A DNA stretch of 57,741 bases, from the NCBI RefSeq assembly GCF_016428855.1, contig NZ_JAELTN010000034.1:1-57741 (forward strand), given 5' to 3'. The DNA comes from Pedobacter sp. ASV28 (lineage in GTDB: Bacteria > Bacteroidota > Bacteroidia > Sphingobacteriales > Sphingobacteriaceae). The notes beneath the pieces were generated by a model. That model had not been told where the DNA came from. It saw only the letters and a list, made by a program, of their open reading frames with translations, and did no database searches. The translations under genes and the position numbers were made by a program. Below, in pieces: positions 17,970-27,106 of this stretch. Position 1 is the first letter of the stretch. Every line of letters begins with the position of its first letter.

Positions 17970-19100
17970 ATGAACAAAAAAGACTATTTATCGGGACTGA
18001 TGGGCTGCAAGATCATCTGTTGTATGCTGATCTTGTTGCTATGTGCTGCTTGTAGGGTGAAGCAAACAGAAGCAAATTACCAGCAAGATAAAAGGGGGCT
18101 AAAAGATTTCTATAAAAATTATTTTTCCATTGGTGTTGCAGTGGCCCAGCGTAACCTGATTGGCGATGAGGCTAACTTGATTAAAAGACATTTTAATAGC
18201 ATTACTGCCGAGAATGCCATGAAAATGGAAGCGTTGCAGCCAAAGGAAGGTGTTTTTAATTGGAGAGCAGCAGATTCTATTGTAAGTTTTGCACTTAGCA
18301 ATCAGATTAAAATAAGGGGACATAACCTTTGCTGGCACGAACAGGTTCCCAATTGGTTCTTTGTAGGCCCAAGTGGTGCACAAGCTTCAAAAGAATTATT
18401 GTTGCAGCGTTTGAGAACGCATATCCATACGGTTGTGGAGCGATATAAGGGGAAAATCTATGCTTGGGATGTGGTAAATGAGGTGATTGACGATGATCCG
18501 GCTAAATACTTTCGCAACTCCAAGTGGTACCAGATTGCAGGGGAGGATTTTATAATCAAAGCTTTTGAATATGCGCATGAAGCAGATCCTGAAGCAAAGC
18601 TTTATTACAATGACTATAATACCGAGCGCCCTGAGAAAAGAGATCGGATTTATAAACTGCTAAAAAAATTGAAAGAAAAAAATGTACCCATAGATGGCGT
18701 GGGCTTACAGGCGCATTGGTCCATCTTTGAACCATCGCAGGTAGACTTGGAGGCGGCCATTGAGAAATACAGTTCATTAGGATTAAAAATACAGTTTACC
18801 GAACTAGATATGTCTATTTATGCTTGGGAAAAGAACAAAAGAGAAAAGAAACCTAATGAATCGGATGTGTACACCCCAACAATAGAGGCACAGCAAAGCG
18901 CACAATATAAAATGGTTTTTGATACTTTCAGAAAGTACAGGGAGGTGATTACCAATGTTACGTTCTGGAATGTTTCTGATCGGTATACTTGGCTAGATGA
19001 GTACCCTGTAAGAGGTAGGAAAAACCATCCTCTATTGTTTGATGCTGCGTTACAACCAAAGCAAGCCTATTGGCAAATCATCAATTTTAATCGCAAATAA
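17970..19100 (+). CDS. Endo-1,4-beta-xylanase, GH10, lipoprotein
   Basis: The 376 residues start with a lipoprotein signal whose likely lipidated residue is Cys28 (LLLCAAC). A single GH10 barrel follows: NSITAENAMKMEALQP, RGHNLCWHEQVPNWF, acid/base Glu171 in AWDVVNEV, and nucleophile Glu278 in IQFTELDMS. It cleaves the xylan backbone internally. Having no inserted binding module, it is the simple counterpart of the GH10 at 27107-28780 and may act on imported oligosaccharides, which is an inference. The GH115 gene starts 2 bases after its stop codon. Confidence 0.96.
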   Translation: MNKKDYLSGLMGCKIICCMLILLLCAACRVKQTEANYQQDKRGLKDFYKNYFSIGVAVAQRNLIGDEANLIKRHFNSITAENAMKMEALQPKEGVFNWRAADSIVSFALSNQIKIRGHNLCWHEQVPNWFFVGPSGAQASKELLLQRLRTHIHTVVERYKGKIYAWDVVNEVIDDDPAKYFRNSKWYQIAGEDFIIKAFEYAHEADPEAKLYYNDYNTERPEKRDRIYKLLKKLKEKNVPIDGVGLQAHWSIFEPSQVDLEAAIEKYSSLGLKIQFTELDMSIYAWEKNKREKKPNESDVYTPTIEAQQSAQYKMVFDTFRKYREVITNVTFWNVSDRYTWLDEYPVRGRKNHPLLFDAALQPKQAYWQIINFNRK

Positions 19101-19102
19101 TC

Positions 19103-21955
19103 ATGAAGAAACTTTTTTTTATAATGAGCTGCTTAGTATGGTGCTACAACTGTTTGGCAGCTGGCTTAGATCCGATAATTACCAAAAAGTATACACCAGC
19201 AAGTTTTGCGATTGCCGAAAAAGGGAAGTCTGCAACTTTGATGGTGAGCGAGAATGATTGGGCCGGAGTAAAAAGAGCTGTTCAGGACCTACAGGGAGAC
19301 CTATTAAAAGTAACCGGGCTTCAAACCAGGCTACTGGTCGATCAAACGGTCTCTTCGGCCATTATCATAGGTACCATTGGAAACAGTAAGCTGATAGATG
19401 CATTGATTGAAAAAGGAAAGATCAATGTGGCGGGTGTAGCTGGCAAATGGGAGAGCGGTTTAATCCAGGTGGTGATGAACCCCTTGCCAGGTATAGACAG
19501 TGCATTGGTGATAGCCGGAAGTGATAAAAGAGGAACTATTTATGGTGTTTATGAGTTGAGCTATCAAATTGGGGTTTCCCCGTGGCATTATTGGGCAGAT
19601 GTGGTCCCACAAAAAAGTTCAGCCCTATATGTAGTTTCAGGACGTCATGTGATGGCTTCTCCTGCAGTAAAATATAGAGGGATATTTTTAAATGACGAAG
19701 CCCCTGCATTATCTGGTTGGAGCTATAAAACATTTGGCGGGTTCAACAGTAAGTTTTATGCCAAGGTTTTTGAACTCATTCTTCGGTTAAAAGGTAATTA
19801 TTTATGGCCTGCCATGTGGGGCAATGCATTTAATGACGATGATAAACTGAATCCCATTTTGGCTGATGAATATGGCGTAGTAATAGGGACCTCTCATCAT
19901 GAACCATTAACCAGAGCACATGACGAATGGAAGCGGTTTAAAGGTGGAAAATGGAATTATGACCAAAATCCTGAGCAGTTAAGGGCATTCTGGGAAACAG
20001 GATTACAGCGAGTTGTAGATAAAGAACAGATTATTACCGTGGGGATGCGTGGTGATGGTGATGAGCCCATGACAGAAGGCACGGCTACGGCCTTGCTGGA
20101 AAAAATAGTGAAAGACCAGCGTGAAATTATAGAAAAGGTAACAAAAAAAACAGCAGATCAAACGCCGCAGCTTTGGGCATTATATAAGGAAGTACAGGAT
20201 TACTACGATAAAGGAATGAGGGTGCCAGATGATGTTACCTTATTGTTGTGCGATGATAATTGGGGTAATATTCGTAAACTGCCCAGGTTGAGTGAGAAGC
20301 TGCATCCGGGAGGTTATGGTATCTATTATCACTTCGATTATGTGGGCGACCCAAGAAACTACAAATGGATCAATACCAATCCAATCCAAAAAATATGGGA
20401 GCAAATGAATTTGGCCTATCGTTATAATGCCAACCAGATTTGGATTGTGAATGTAGGTGATCTAAAGCCTATGGAATTTCCGATAGAGTTTTTTTTGGAT
20501 TATGCTTGGGCACCTGATGCTATTCCTGCAGAAAAATTGAAGCAATATACAATTGATTGGGCAACAAAGCAGTTTGGGCCAACCTATGCACTCCAAATAG
20601 CAGATGTGATGGATGCCTACACCAAATATAATGGTCGTGTAAAACCAGAATTGCTCAATCAAAATACCTATAGCTTGGTCAATTACCATGAATTTGAACA
20701 GGTGGTGGCAGATTTTAAGCAGATAGAGCAACAGGCAAGGTATATTTATGAAAATATGCCTATAGAGCTGAAGGATGCCTATTATCAATTGGTTTTGCAT
20801 CCAGTGGAGGCCAGTGCCAATTTAAATGAGCTATATTATGTACTGGCCAAAAATAAATTATATGCCAAGCAGGGAAGGTCTTTAGCTAATGCAATGGCCT
20901 TAAAGGCCGATAGTTTATTTGAAAGAGATGCGAAGATCAGCTATTATTATAATAACATAATGGCAAATGGCAAATGGAAGCATATGATGGACCAAACCCA
21001 TATTGGTTACACAGGATGGCAACAGCCAGAGAAAAATATCATGCCCAAAACTTATCAGATCGATGTACAGAAAACGGCTTTGGGTCTGGCTATAGAGGGT
21101 AGTGAAAACTCTTGGACGGGTAAAGTTACCGTGACTGATACTTTGCCAGTGTTTAATTTTTATAATAATGATCCAAGTTACTATATCGAGCTGTTTAATC
21201 AAGGGAATGGAGCAATTAAGTATGATATAAAGGCACCTGCATATCTTCTTATAGCGGAAAGATCTGGATATATTACAACGGAAAAAAGATTAAACATTAA
21301 GGTAGATTGGGCTAAGGCACCTAAAGGTAAAAATAGTATAAACGTAATCATATCGGCTTCCGATGGCTCAAAAATCAATGTGCCGATCACGATAGATCAT
21401 CAGATTATCGAATCTAAGAATGATAGTTTTTTTGTAGAAAACAATGGTTATATCAGTATAGAGGCAGTCAATTACCATAGAGCGGTAAATGTTGCGCCTG
21501 TATTTTGGAAAACTTTGGAAAATTATGGTAAAACTAATGGAGGAATGATCGTTGTTCCGGTAACTGCAAAAGAACAGCAACTAGATAAAAGCGGGCCATA
21601 TCTAGCTTATGATATCTATATAGATAAAGCTGGCGATCATACTTTGCATACTTTCATTTCCCCGACTATAGATTTCACCCATACTGATGGCTTAAAGTTT
21701 GGCATATCTGTAGACGATGAAATGCCAGTGATGGTCAACATCAGTAAAGATTATAATGATGAGGCTGCTTGGCGTAAATCAGTGGCGGAAAGCATCAAAA
21801 TATTTAAAACTTCACTCCGTATTTATAAACCGGGAAAACACACTTTAAAATACTGGATGGTTAGCCCAGGTGTGGTGCTACAAAAGATGGTGGTTGACCT
21901 TGGAGGGCTAAAATCTAGCTTTCTTGGTCCGCAAGAAAGCTTTAAAGTAAAATAG
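19103..21955 (+). CDS. Xylan alpha-1,2-glucuronidase, GH115
   Basis: This 950-residue exported protein (signal ending CLAAG) matches the large GH115 architecture: an N-terminal alpha/beta domain, a barrel with GIFLNDEAPALSGWS and LRLKGNYLWPAMWGNAF, a helical domain, and a C-terminal beta domain. GTSHHEPLTRAHDEW is a further conserved stretch. GH115 enzymes remove 4-O-methyl-glucuronic acid from both internal and terminal xylose units. The gene is tightly packed between GH10 and GH43, which supports a glucuronoxylan or glucuronoarabinoxylan target. Confidence 0.93.
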   Translation: MKKLFFIMSCLVWCYNCLAAGLDPIITKKYTPASFAIAEKGKSATLMVSENDWAGVKRAVQDLQGDLLKVTGLQTRLLVDQTVSSAIIIGTIGNSKLIDALIEKGKINVAGVAGKWESGLIQVVMNPLPGIDSALVIAGSDKRGTIYGVYELSYQIGVSPWHYWADVVPQKSSALYVVSGRHVMASPAVKYRGIFLNDEAPALSGWSYKTFGGFNSKFYAKVFELILRLKGNYLWPAMWGNAFNDDDKLNPILADEYGVVIGTSHHEPLTRAHDEWKRFKGGKWNYDQNPEQLRAFWETGLQRVVDKEQIITVGMRGDGDEPMTEGTATALLEKIVKDQREIIEKVTKKTADQTPQLWALYKEVQDYYDKGMRVPDDVTLLLCDDNWGNIRKLPRLSEKLHPGGYGIYYHFDYVGDPRNYKWINTNPIQKIWEQMNLAYRYNANQIWIVNVGDLKPMEFPIEFFLDYAWAPDAIPAEKLKQYTIDWATKQFGPTYALQIADVMDAYTKYNGRVKPELLNQNTYSLVNYHEFEQVVADFKQIEQQARYIYENMPIELKDAYYQLVLHPVEASANLNELYYVLAKNKLYAKQGRSLANAMALKADSLFERDAKISYYYNNIMANGKWKHMMDQTHIGYTGWQQPEKNIMPKTYQIDVQKTALGLAIEGSENSWTGKVTVTDTLPVFNFYNNDPSYYIELFNQGNGAIKYDIKAPAYLLIAERSGYITTEKRLNIKVDWAKAPKGKNSINVIISASDGSKINVPITIDHQIIESKNDSFFVENNGYISIEAVNYHRAVNVAPVFWKTLENYGKTNGGMIVVPVTAKEQQLDKSGPYLAYDIYIDKAGDHTLHTFISPTIDFTHTDGLKFGISVDDEMPVMVNISKDYNDEAAWRKSVAESIKIFKTSLRIYKPGKHTLKYWMVSPGVVLQKMVVDLGGLKSSFLGPQESFKVK

Positions 21956-21978
21956 AAACCTTTTATAAACAATAAGAT

Positions 21979-23073
21979 ATGAAATGTACTACTGCTAATT
22001 TATTGGGGCTGATGCTTGTGGCGAGCGTGGCTACAACGGCTTGCCGGCAAAATAACAAGCATACCGCAGCGACAACAGACACCACTAAAACTTCAAAATT
22101 TTTGAATGAACCATTGGTAAAAGACATCTTTACCGCAGATCCCTCCGCTCATGTTTTTGAGGGGCGGATTTATATTTATCCATCGCACGATATCGAAGCA
22201 GGTAGGCCTGAAAATGATGATGGAGATCATTTCGACATGAGAGATTATCATGTGTTCAGTATGGATAGTATTGGAGGAAAGGTGATAGATCATGGCGTGG
22301 CACTTAGTGTGAAAGATATCCCATGGGGAGGTAGACAATTATGGGCCCCAGATGCGGCTTATAAAAATGGAACCTATTATTTATATTTTCCATTGAAGGA
22401 TAAAGATGATGTTTTTCGGATTGGCGTAGCAACGGCCAAAAATCCGGCAGGTCCATTTAAGGCTGAACCTAAACCAATTGAAGGAAGCTTTAGCATAGAC
22501 CCAGCGGTATTTACTGATGATGATGGCATCAGTTATATGTATTATGGAGGTATATGGGGAGGCCAGTTACAACGTTGGGAAAATGGGAAATATAATGCAA
22601 ATGGCTCGAAAACAGATCATCTAAAAGAAAATTCACCTGCCCTAACGGCTAAGGTGGCTAAAATGAGTAAGGATATGCTCCAATTTGATGGCCCAGTGAA
22701 AGACGTAGTAATTTTAGATAAGAATGGCCAGCCCATTTTAACTAAAGATCACGATCGTAGGTTTTTTGAGGGGGCATGGATGCATAAGTATCATGGAAAG
22801 TATTATTTTACTTATTCTACAGGAGATACCCATTTCTTAGCCTATGCTATTGGAGATCGGCCCTATGGACCTTTTGTATATCAGGGTACTTTTATGAACC
22901 CAGTGCAAGGTTGGACGACCCACCATTCCATTGTAGAAATAAAAGGAAAGTGGTATATTTTCTACCATGATACACAAATTTCAGGAAAAACACACTTGAG
23001 GAATATTAAGGTTACAGAATTAACCCACAATGCCGATGGTAGTATCGCTCTGATCGATCCTATTAAGTCATAA
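21979..23073 (+). CDS. GH43 arabinofuranosidase/beta-xylosidase, lipoprotein
   Basis: The 364 residues begin with a lipoprotein signal (Cys22 in TTAC). The five-bladed GH43 fold shows base Asp54 in FTADPSAHV, pKa modulator Asp174 in SIDPAVFTDDDG, and acid Glu264 in FFEGAWMHK. It has no C-terminal beta-sandwich domain, unlike the second GH43 in the locus. Single-domain members of this type often release arabinose or xylose from xylo-oligosaccharides, but which one cannot be read here. It is the last gene of the lacI2-GH10-GH115 operon, 23 bases after GH115, and is followed by a terminator. Confidence 0.92.
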   Translation: MKCTTANLLGLMLVASVATTACRQNNKHTAATTDTTKTSKFLNEPLVKDIFTADPSAHVFEGRIYIYPSHDIEAGRPENDDGDHFDMRDYHVFSMDSIGGKVIDHGVALSVKDIPWGGRQLWAPDAAYKNGTYYLYFPLKDKDDVFRIGVATAKNPAGPFKAEPKPIEGSFSIDPAVFTDDDGISYMYYGGIWGGQLQRWENGKYNANGSKTDHLKENSPALTAKVAKMSKDMLQFDGPVKDVVILDKNGQPILTKDHDRRFFEGAWMHKYHGKYYFTYSTGDTHFLAYAIGDRPYGPFVYQGTFMNPVQGWTTHHSIVEIKGKWYIFYHDTQISGKTHLRNIKVTELTHNADGSIALIDPIKS

Positions 23074-23091
23074 ATTAGTTTATTGTTTTAG

Positions 23092-23129
23092 CCCCTCTTC
23101 ATCGAAAAAATTAATGAAGAGGGGTTTTT
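23092..23129 (+). terminator. Terminator of the lacI2-GH10-GH115-GH43 operon
   Basis: CCCCTCTTCAT (23092-23102) pairs with ATGAAGAGGGG (23114-23124) and is followed by TTTTT. Confidence 0.88.
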
Positions 23130-23152
23130 GTTTAAAAGGAATCTAGACAACG

Positions 23153-24814
23153 CTATCTATAAACCATATCGTTGCCTTCATAATCTAACCATTTAAAACT
23201 GGCCAGGTTTTCTGATGCTTGACCAGAGGAAGTGACGTATACAGCATATAATGCCCCAACAAATCCGCCCGCCTGCTGTGTGCTTAATAATTTACCATCT
23301 GCATGTTCTTTAAGTAATTGCCATTTGTTGCGCTTCTCTGCAAAATAAAAATCATAAAATTTGCCTTTGGCTTCTATCTTTAAAAAAAGTGGAGCTAGGG
23401 AACTTGTTAATGGGCTTTGAATAAGCAGGTTCATGTTTTTTGTTTTTGGCTCGCTTTGAAATAACTGTACTACGGGCTGCCCTTGGTCAATTGATTTGCA
23501 AATGAAGTAAAAATTACTTTCGCTCTGGTAAATCAGTAGACCTGCTTTTTCATTTGGGGCATTGGCCCTAAAAATTAAAGATGTGCTTGCACTTCCTTCC
23601 AAGTGTTGTTGTCTTTTCCCAATGAATGATGGATTGCCCAATTCCATACAGGTTTCTGGCCTTAACTTCATGGTAAGTCCATTTTTATGGTCTAGCTTAA
23701 ACCAAGAAGTATCTCTTGTCCTTAGAAATAATAAAGAAGGGTCCAGATTTTTATCAAAATGGATTCTGTAGTTAAAATTACCACTTTGTGGAATTGCTTT
23801 TTGTTTGATCTCTTTAAAATTGGCAGTGAACTGATAAGGTATTTCTTCCGAGTCGGGATTAATGATTGGCCAATCGTTTTGCCATTTTACAGGAGCAATA
23901 AAGGTCTCTCGGCCGGTATTATAATAATTGCCCTCATACGGTCTTACCGCCAAGAACAAAGCATAGGTATTACCATCTGGTCCTTCCACCAATTCGGCAT
24001 GGCCAGCAGAAGTAATCGGGTTTTTACGGTTAGGGTCTAAATGGCGCTGGGTAAGAATGGGATTGTTTTCGTAAGGAACATAAGGCCCTGTTGCAAGTTT
24101 GCTCCTTAGTATTACCTGTGAATGGTTTACCGAAGTGCCTCCCTCGGCAGCACATAAATAATACCAGTCATTGCGTTTGAAAATGTGTGGGCCTTCTATC
24201 CATTCGGGCTTTTTATTGATGTCAACGCCGCCATTCACCAAAAGCTTCTCTTCCCCAATGACCTTTAAGTTGGTGGGGTCAAATTCATATATCCTAATGG
24301 TACGATGGCCACTATATAGTGGCTTGTTATGGGGCGGATCACTATTGTATATGATATAAGCTTTGCCGTTGGTGTCAAAAAAAAGAGAAGGGTCAATGCC
24401 CTTTACTTGAGGTAACCAAGTAGGGTCACTCCAAGGACCAGCAGGATTCTTGGCGGTAACCACAAAGTTTCCCTTTCTGTCAATTAGAGTACAGGTTACA
24501 TAATAAATACCGTTATGATGTATAATGGATGGCGCAAATAATCCTCTAGAAACACCATCACCCATGAAATTCATCTGACTGGGCCTATCTATCACGTTAC
24601 CTATTTGCTTCCAGTTCTTTAAGTCTTTGCTGTGAAAAACAGGAAGGCCTGGGAAGTACGAGAAAGTAGAGTTGACCAAATAAAAGTCACTCTCTACCCG
24701 GGTGACGCTTGGGTCGGGATAAAAGCCTGCCAATATGGGATTGGTAAAGGTCAACTGGGCACTCATGGCATGGCTCAGTAGTAATAAAAAAGAGAGGAAT
24801 AGGTTTCTCATCAT
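23153..24814 (-). CDS. Beta-xylosidase, GH43 with C-terminal beta-sandwich domain, exported
   Basis: This 553-residue protein has a signal peptide (ending HAMSAQ). Its N-terminal propeller has base Asp34 in GFYPDPSVTR, Asp141 in GIDPSLFFD and acid Glu207 in EWIEGPHIF. From about residue 335 a concanavalin-like domain follows, as in XynB-type beta-xylosidases, where it helps close the active site. It releases xylose from xylo-oligosaccharides. Its promoter region is shared with the divergent esterase gene and contains an exact operator 14-mer. Confidence 0.93.
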   Translation of the reverse strand: MMRNLFLSFLLLLSHAMSAQLTFTNPILAGFYPDPSVTRVESDFYLVNSTFSYFPGLPVFHSKDLKNWKQIGNVIDRPSQMNFMGDGVSRGLFAPSIIHHNGIYYVTCTLIDRKGNFVVTAKNPAGPWSDPTWLPQVKGIDPSLFFDTNGKAYIIYNSDPPHNKPLYSGHRTIRIYEFDPTNLKVIGEEKLLVNGGVDINKKPEWIEGPHIFKRNDWYYLCAAEGGTSVNHSQVILRSKLATGPYVPYENNPILTQRHLDPNRKNPITSAGHAELVEGPDGNTYALFLAVRPYEGNYYNTGRETFIAPVKWQNDWPIINPDSEEIPYQFTANFKEIKQKAIPQSGNFNYRIHFDKNLDPSLLFLRTRDTSWFKLDHKNGLTMKLRPETCMELGNPSFIGKRQQHLEGSASTSLIFRANAPNEKAGLLIYQSESNFYFICKSIDQGQPVVQLFQSEPKTKNMNLLIQSPLTSSLAPLFLKIEAKGKFYDFYFAEKRNKWQLLKEHADGKLLSTQQAGGFVGALYAVYVTSSGQASENLASFKWLDYEGNDMVYR

Positions 24815-24842
24815 GCATCAGGTTTTGTATTGTTCTAAAGCT

Positions 24843-24907
24843 GGAATATAAAAAATAATATTTATTAATGCAACCGATTGCAATTTCTTTTTTATTTGTT
24901 AATTTAG
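24843..24907. promoter_or_regulatory. Divergent promoters sharing one operator 14-mer (GH43 and esterase)
   Basis: TGCAACCGATTGCA lies at 24869-24882. To the right, its TTG (24878-24880) and TAATTTAG (24900-24907) are 19 bases apart and drive the esterase gene. To the left, on the minus strand, its TTG (24871-24873) and TATATTCC (24843-24850) are 20 bases apart and would drive the GH43 gene; that -7 box is weaker, with two mismatches. Confidence 0.6.
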
Positions 24908-24932
24908 TTTATCTATTAAGTGATCTTTTGAA

Positions 24933-26864
24933 ATGAAAATGTTTTATGCTAAAGTGAAATATCTCACTGTTTGTGGTTTATTAATGAATTTGGCTTCATT
25001 TGCGCAAATTAGGCTACCAAAACTGATAAGTGATGGTATGGTATTACAACGGGGGGAATCAGTGAAGATTTGGGGATGGGCATCTGCCCATGAAAACGTC
25101 AGTGTAGAATTTGTTGGGAAAAAATATTTGGTGAAAGCTGATGCACAAGGAAGTTGGACACTAAAATTAAGTCCTCATCAAGAAGGTGGTCCTTATAAAA
25201 TGACATTCTTGGGCAGAAATAAAGTGGTATTAAAAGATATTCTATATGGAGACGTTTGGCTGTGTAGTGGACAATCTAATATGGAACTTGATATGAAACG
25301 TTTGGAAGACAAATATGCAGAGGTGATAAGCCGTTCGACAAACAAAGAGATCAGACAGTTTTTGGTGCCCGACGAATATGATTTCAGTTCAGAAAGAACA
25401 GACTTTTCGGGAGGACAATGGGAAAGTGCATCCCCAAAAAATATATTAAAGTTTACGGCCGTTGGCTATTTTTTTGCGAAAGAAGTTTATGCTAAATACA
25501 AGGTGCCTATTGGAATTATCAATTCCGCATTGGGCGGTTCACCAGCTCAAGCCTGGCTTAGTGAAAGAGCTATTAAGCAATTCCCTGCCTACAATGGCGA
25601 GTTTTGGAAGTTCAAAAACCAACAGCTTATTGATAGCATACAGCGAACCGAAATAGCTAAAACCAATCAATGGTACGCAGAATTAAACAAAAGTGATTTG
25701 GGCTTAAAAAAAACATGGTCTAAAGGCGAAGAAAATACTGGCGATTGGCAGACAATTGAGATGCCTGCAGATATTAAAGTAACTGATTTGGGCAATATGA
25801 GTGGGGTGGTGTGGTTGAAAAAAGAAATAGACCTTTCGCCAAATCAGGTACATAGAGAAGCAAAACTCTTATTAGGTACGCTCAGGGATGCAGATTCTAC
25901 TTTTATTAATGGAGTATTTGTAGGGAATACTACCTACATGTATCCTCCTCGTCGATACCTGTTAAATAGTAATGTGCTTAAAGAAGGAAAAAATATAATT
26001 ACTGTTCGACTGGTGGTAAACAGTGGTAATGGAGGCTTTATTAAAGATAAGCCTTATCAGCTCATTATAGCACGTGATACGATCAATCTAGAAGGAGAAT
26101 GGAAATATCATTTAGGAGCAAAAATGCCATTGGCTCCAGCTACAACATTTATCAGATGGAAGCCGGTAGGGCTATACAATGCCATGATTTCCCCATTGAA
26201 AAACTTTAGCCTAAAAGGCGTATTATGGTATCAGGGTGAATCCAATACTGGCCAGCCGCTCGACTACGGAGCACTTATGCGTACCCTGATCGAAGATTGG
26301 CGTTCTACCTTTAATGAACGACACTTGCCATTTCTATATGTGCAGTTGCCTAATTACATGGAAGTAAAGGCACAGCCAGGAGAAAGTGGATGGGCAAGCT
26401 TGAGGGAACAGCAGCGCAAGCTTCAGGATATTCCCCATACAGGAATGGTCGTAGCTATTGATTTGGGAGAATGGAACGATGTGCATCCTTTAAATAAATT
26501 AGATATAGGTAAAAGGCTGGCTTTGCAAGCAAGAAAAATAGCATATAAAGAAAAGATCGTAAGTGCTGGCCCTTCTTTTAAGGATATCAAAAGAAAGGGC
26601 AGTCAATTGGTCATTAGTTTTTCGGAAATAGGGGAAGGGTTAATGGCTAAGAACGGGTTGTTGAGAAGTTTTGCCATTGCGGGTAGTGATGGTACTTTTG
26701 TTTGGGCGGAAGCGGCAATTGTAGATAATAAGGTAGTGCTTTCAAATAAGGAGATAACCCATCCTGTAAAGGTAAGGTATGCTTGGGCCGATAATCCTGA
26801 GGGCGCTAAACTCTATAATTCAGCCGGATTGCCTGCTTCTCCATTTGAGGCAGAGGTCAAATAG
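24933..26864 (+). CDS. SASA/SGNH-type carbohydrate esterase, probable acetylxylan esterase
   Basis: The 643 residues start with a signal peptide (ending ASFAQ). SGNH hydrolase blocks are visible: WLCSGQSNMELD with nucleophile Ser115, NSALGGSPAQAW, GVLWYQGESNT, and DVHP with Asp516 and His518. A jelly-roll domain is inserted at roughly residues 270-385. The family is annotated as sialate O-acetylesterase, but in xylan loci such members remove acetyl groups from xylose; that role is inferred from the neighbours. An operator-controlled promoter lies upstream and a bidirectional terminator downstream. Confidence 0.88.
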   Translation: MKMFYAKVKYLTVCGLLMNLASFAQIRLPKLISDGMVLQRGESVKIWGWASAHENVSVEFVGKKYLVKADAQGSWTLKLSPHQEGGPYKMTFLGRNKVVLKDILYGDVWLCSGQSNMELDMKRLEDKYAEVISRSTNKEIRQFLVPDEYDFSSERTDFSGGQWESASPKNILKFTAVGYFFAKEVYAKYKVPIGIINSALGGSPAQAWLSERAIKQFPAYNGEFWKFKNQQLIDSIQRTEIAKTNQWYAELNKSDLGLKKTWSKGEENTGDWQTIEMPADIKVTDLGNMSGVVWLKKEIDLSPNQVHREAKLLLGTLRDADSTFINGVFVGNTTYMYPPRRYLLNSNVLKEGKNIITVRLVVNSGNGGFIKDKPYQLIIARDTINLEGEWKYHLGAKMPLAPATTFIRWKPVGLYNAMISPLKNFSLKGVLWYQGESNTGQPLDYGALMRTLIEDWRSTFNERHLPFLYVQLPNYMEVKAQPGESGWASLREQQRKLQDIPHTGMVVAIDLGEWNDVHPLNKLDIGKRLALQARKIAYKEKIVSAGPSFKDIKRKGSQLVISFSEIGEGLMAKNGLLRSFAIAGSDGTFVWAEAAIVDNKVVLSNKEITHPVKVRYAWADNPEGAKLYNSAGLPASPFEAEVK

Positions 26865-27040
26865 TTTCAATTTATAATAGGGTGTTTGTTTGTGGTAAAA
26901 CCATTGGTTGTTTTTGTTTTAAAACATTTTCTTTTGTTTAATTGCAGACATATCTAACAAGATCATTCGCGTTTGTCATATCAGGTATATTTTTAAATGG
27001 CTTAAGTAGAATAAACGTTTTGCGGTAGAATGAAGAACAT

Positions 27041-27083
27041 AAAAAAGTGGGAGGCCTGTACATGACAGGTCCCCCACTTTTTT
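27041..27083. terminator. Bidirectional terminator between esterase and GH10-CBM genes
   Basis: AAAAAAGTGGG-AGGCCTGT pairs with ACAGGTC-CCCCACTTTTTT, with one mismatch and one G-U pair, around a short loop. A- and T-runs flank both sides, so it suits the convergent genes. Confidence 0.88.
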
Positions 27084-27106
27084 ACATGCTTGAGTGCGTT
27101 AAAGAT

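Noticed and set aside
20462..20800. 112-residue frame antisense to GH115
   Set aside because: It is a shadow of the GH115 coding sequence, with Cys/Ile-rich composition and no start signals.
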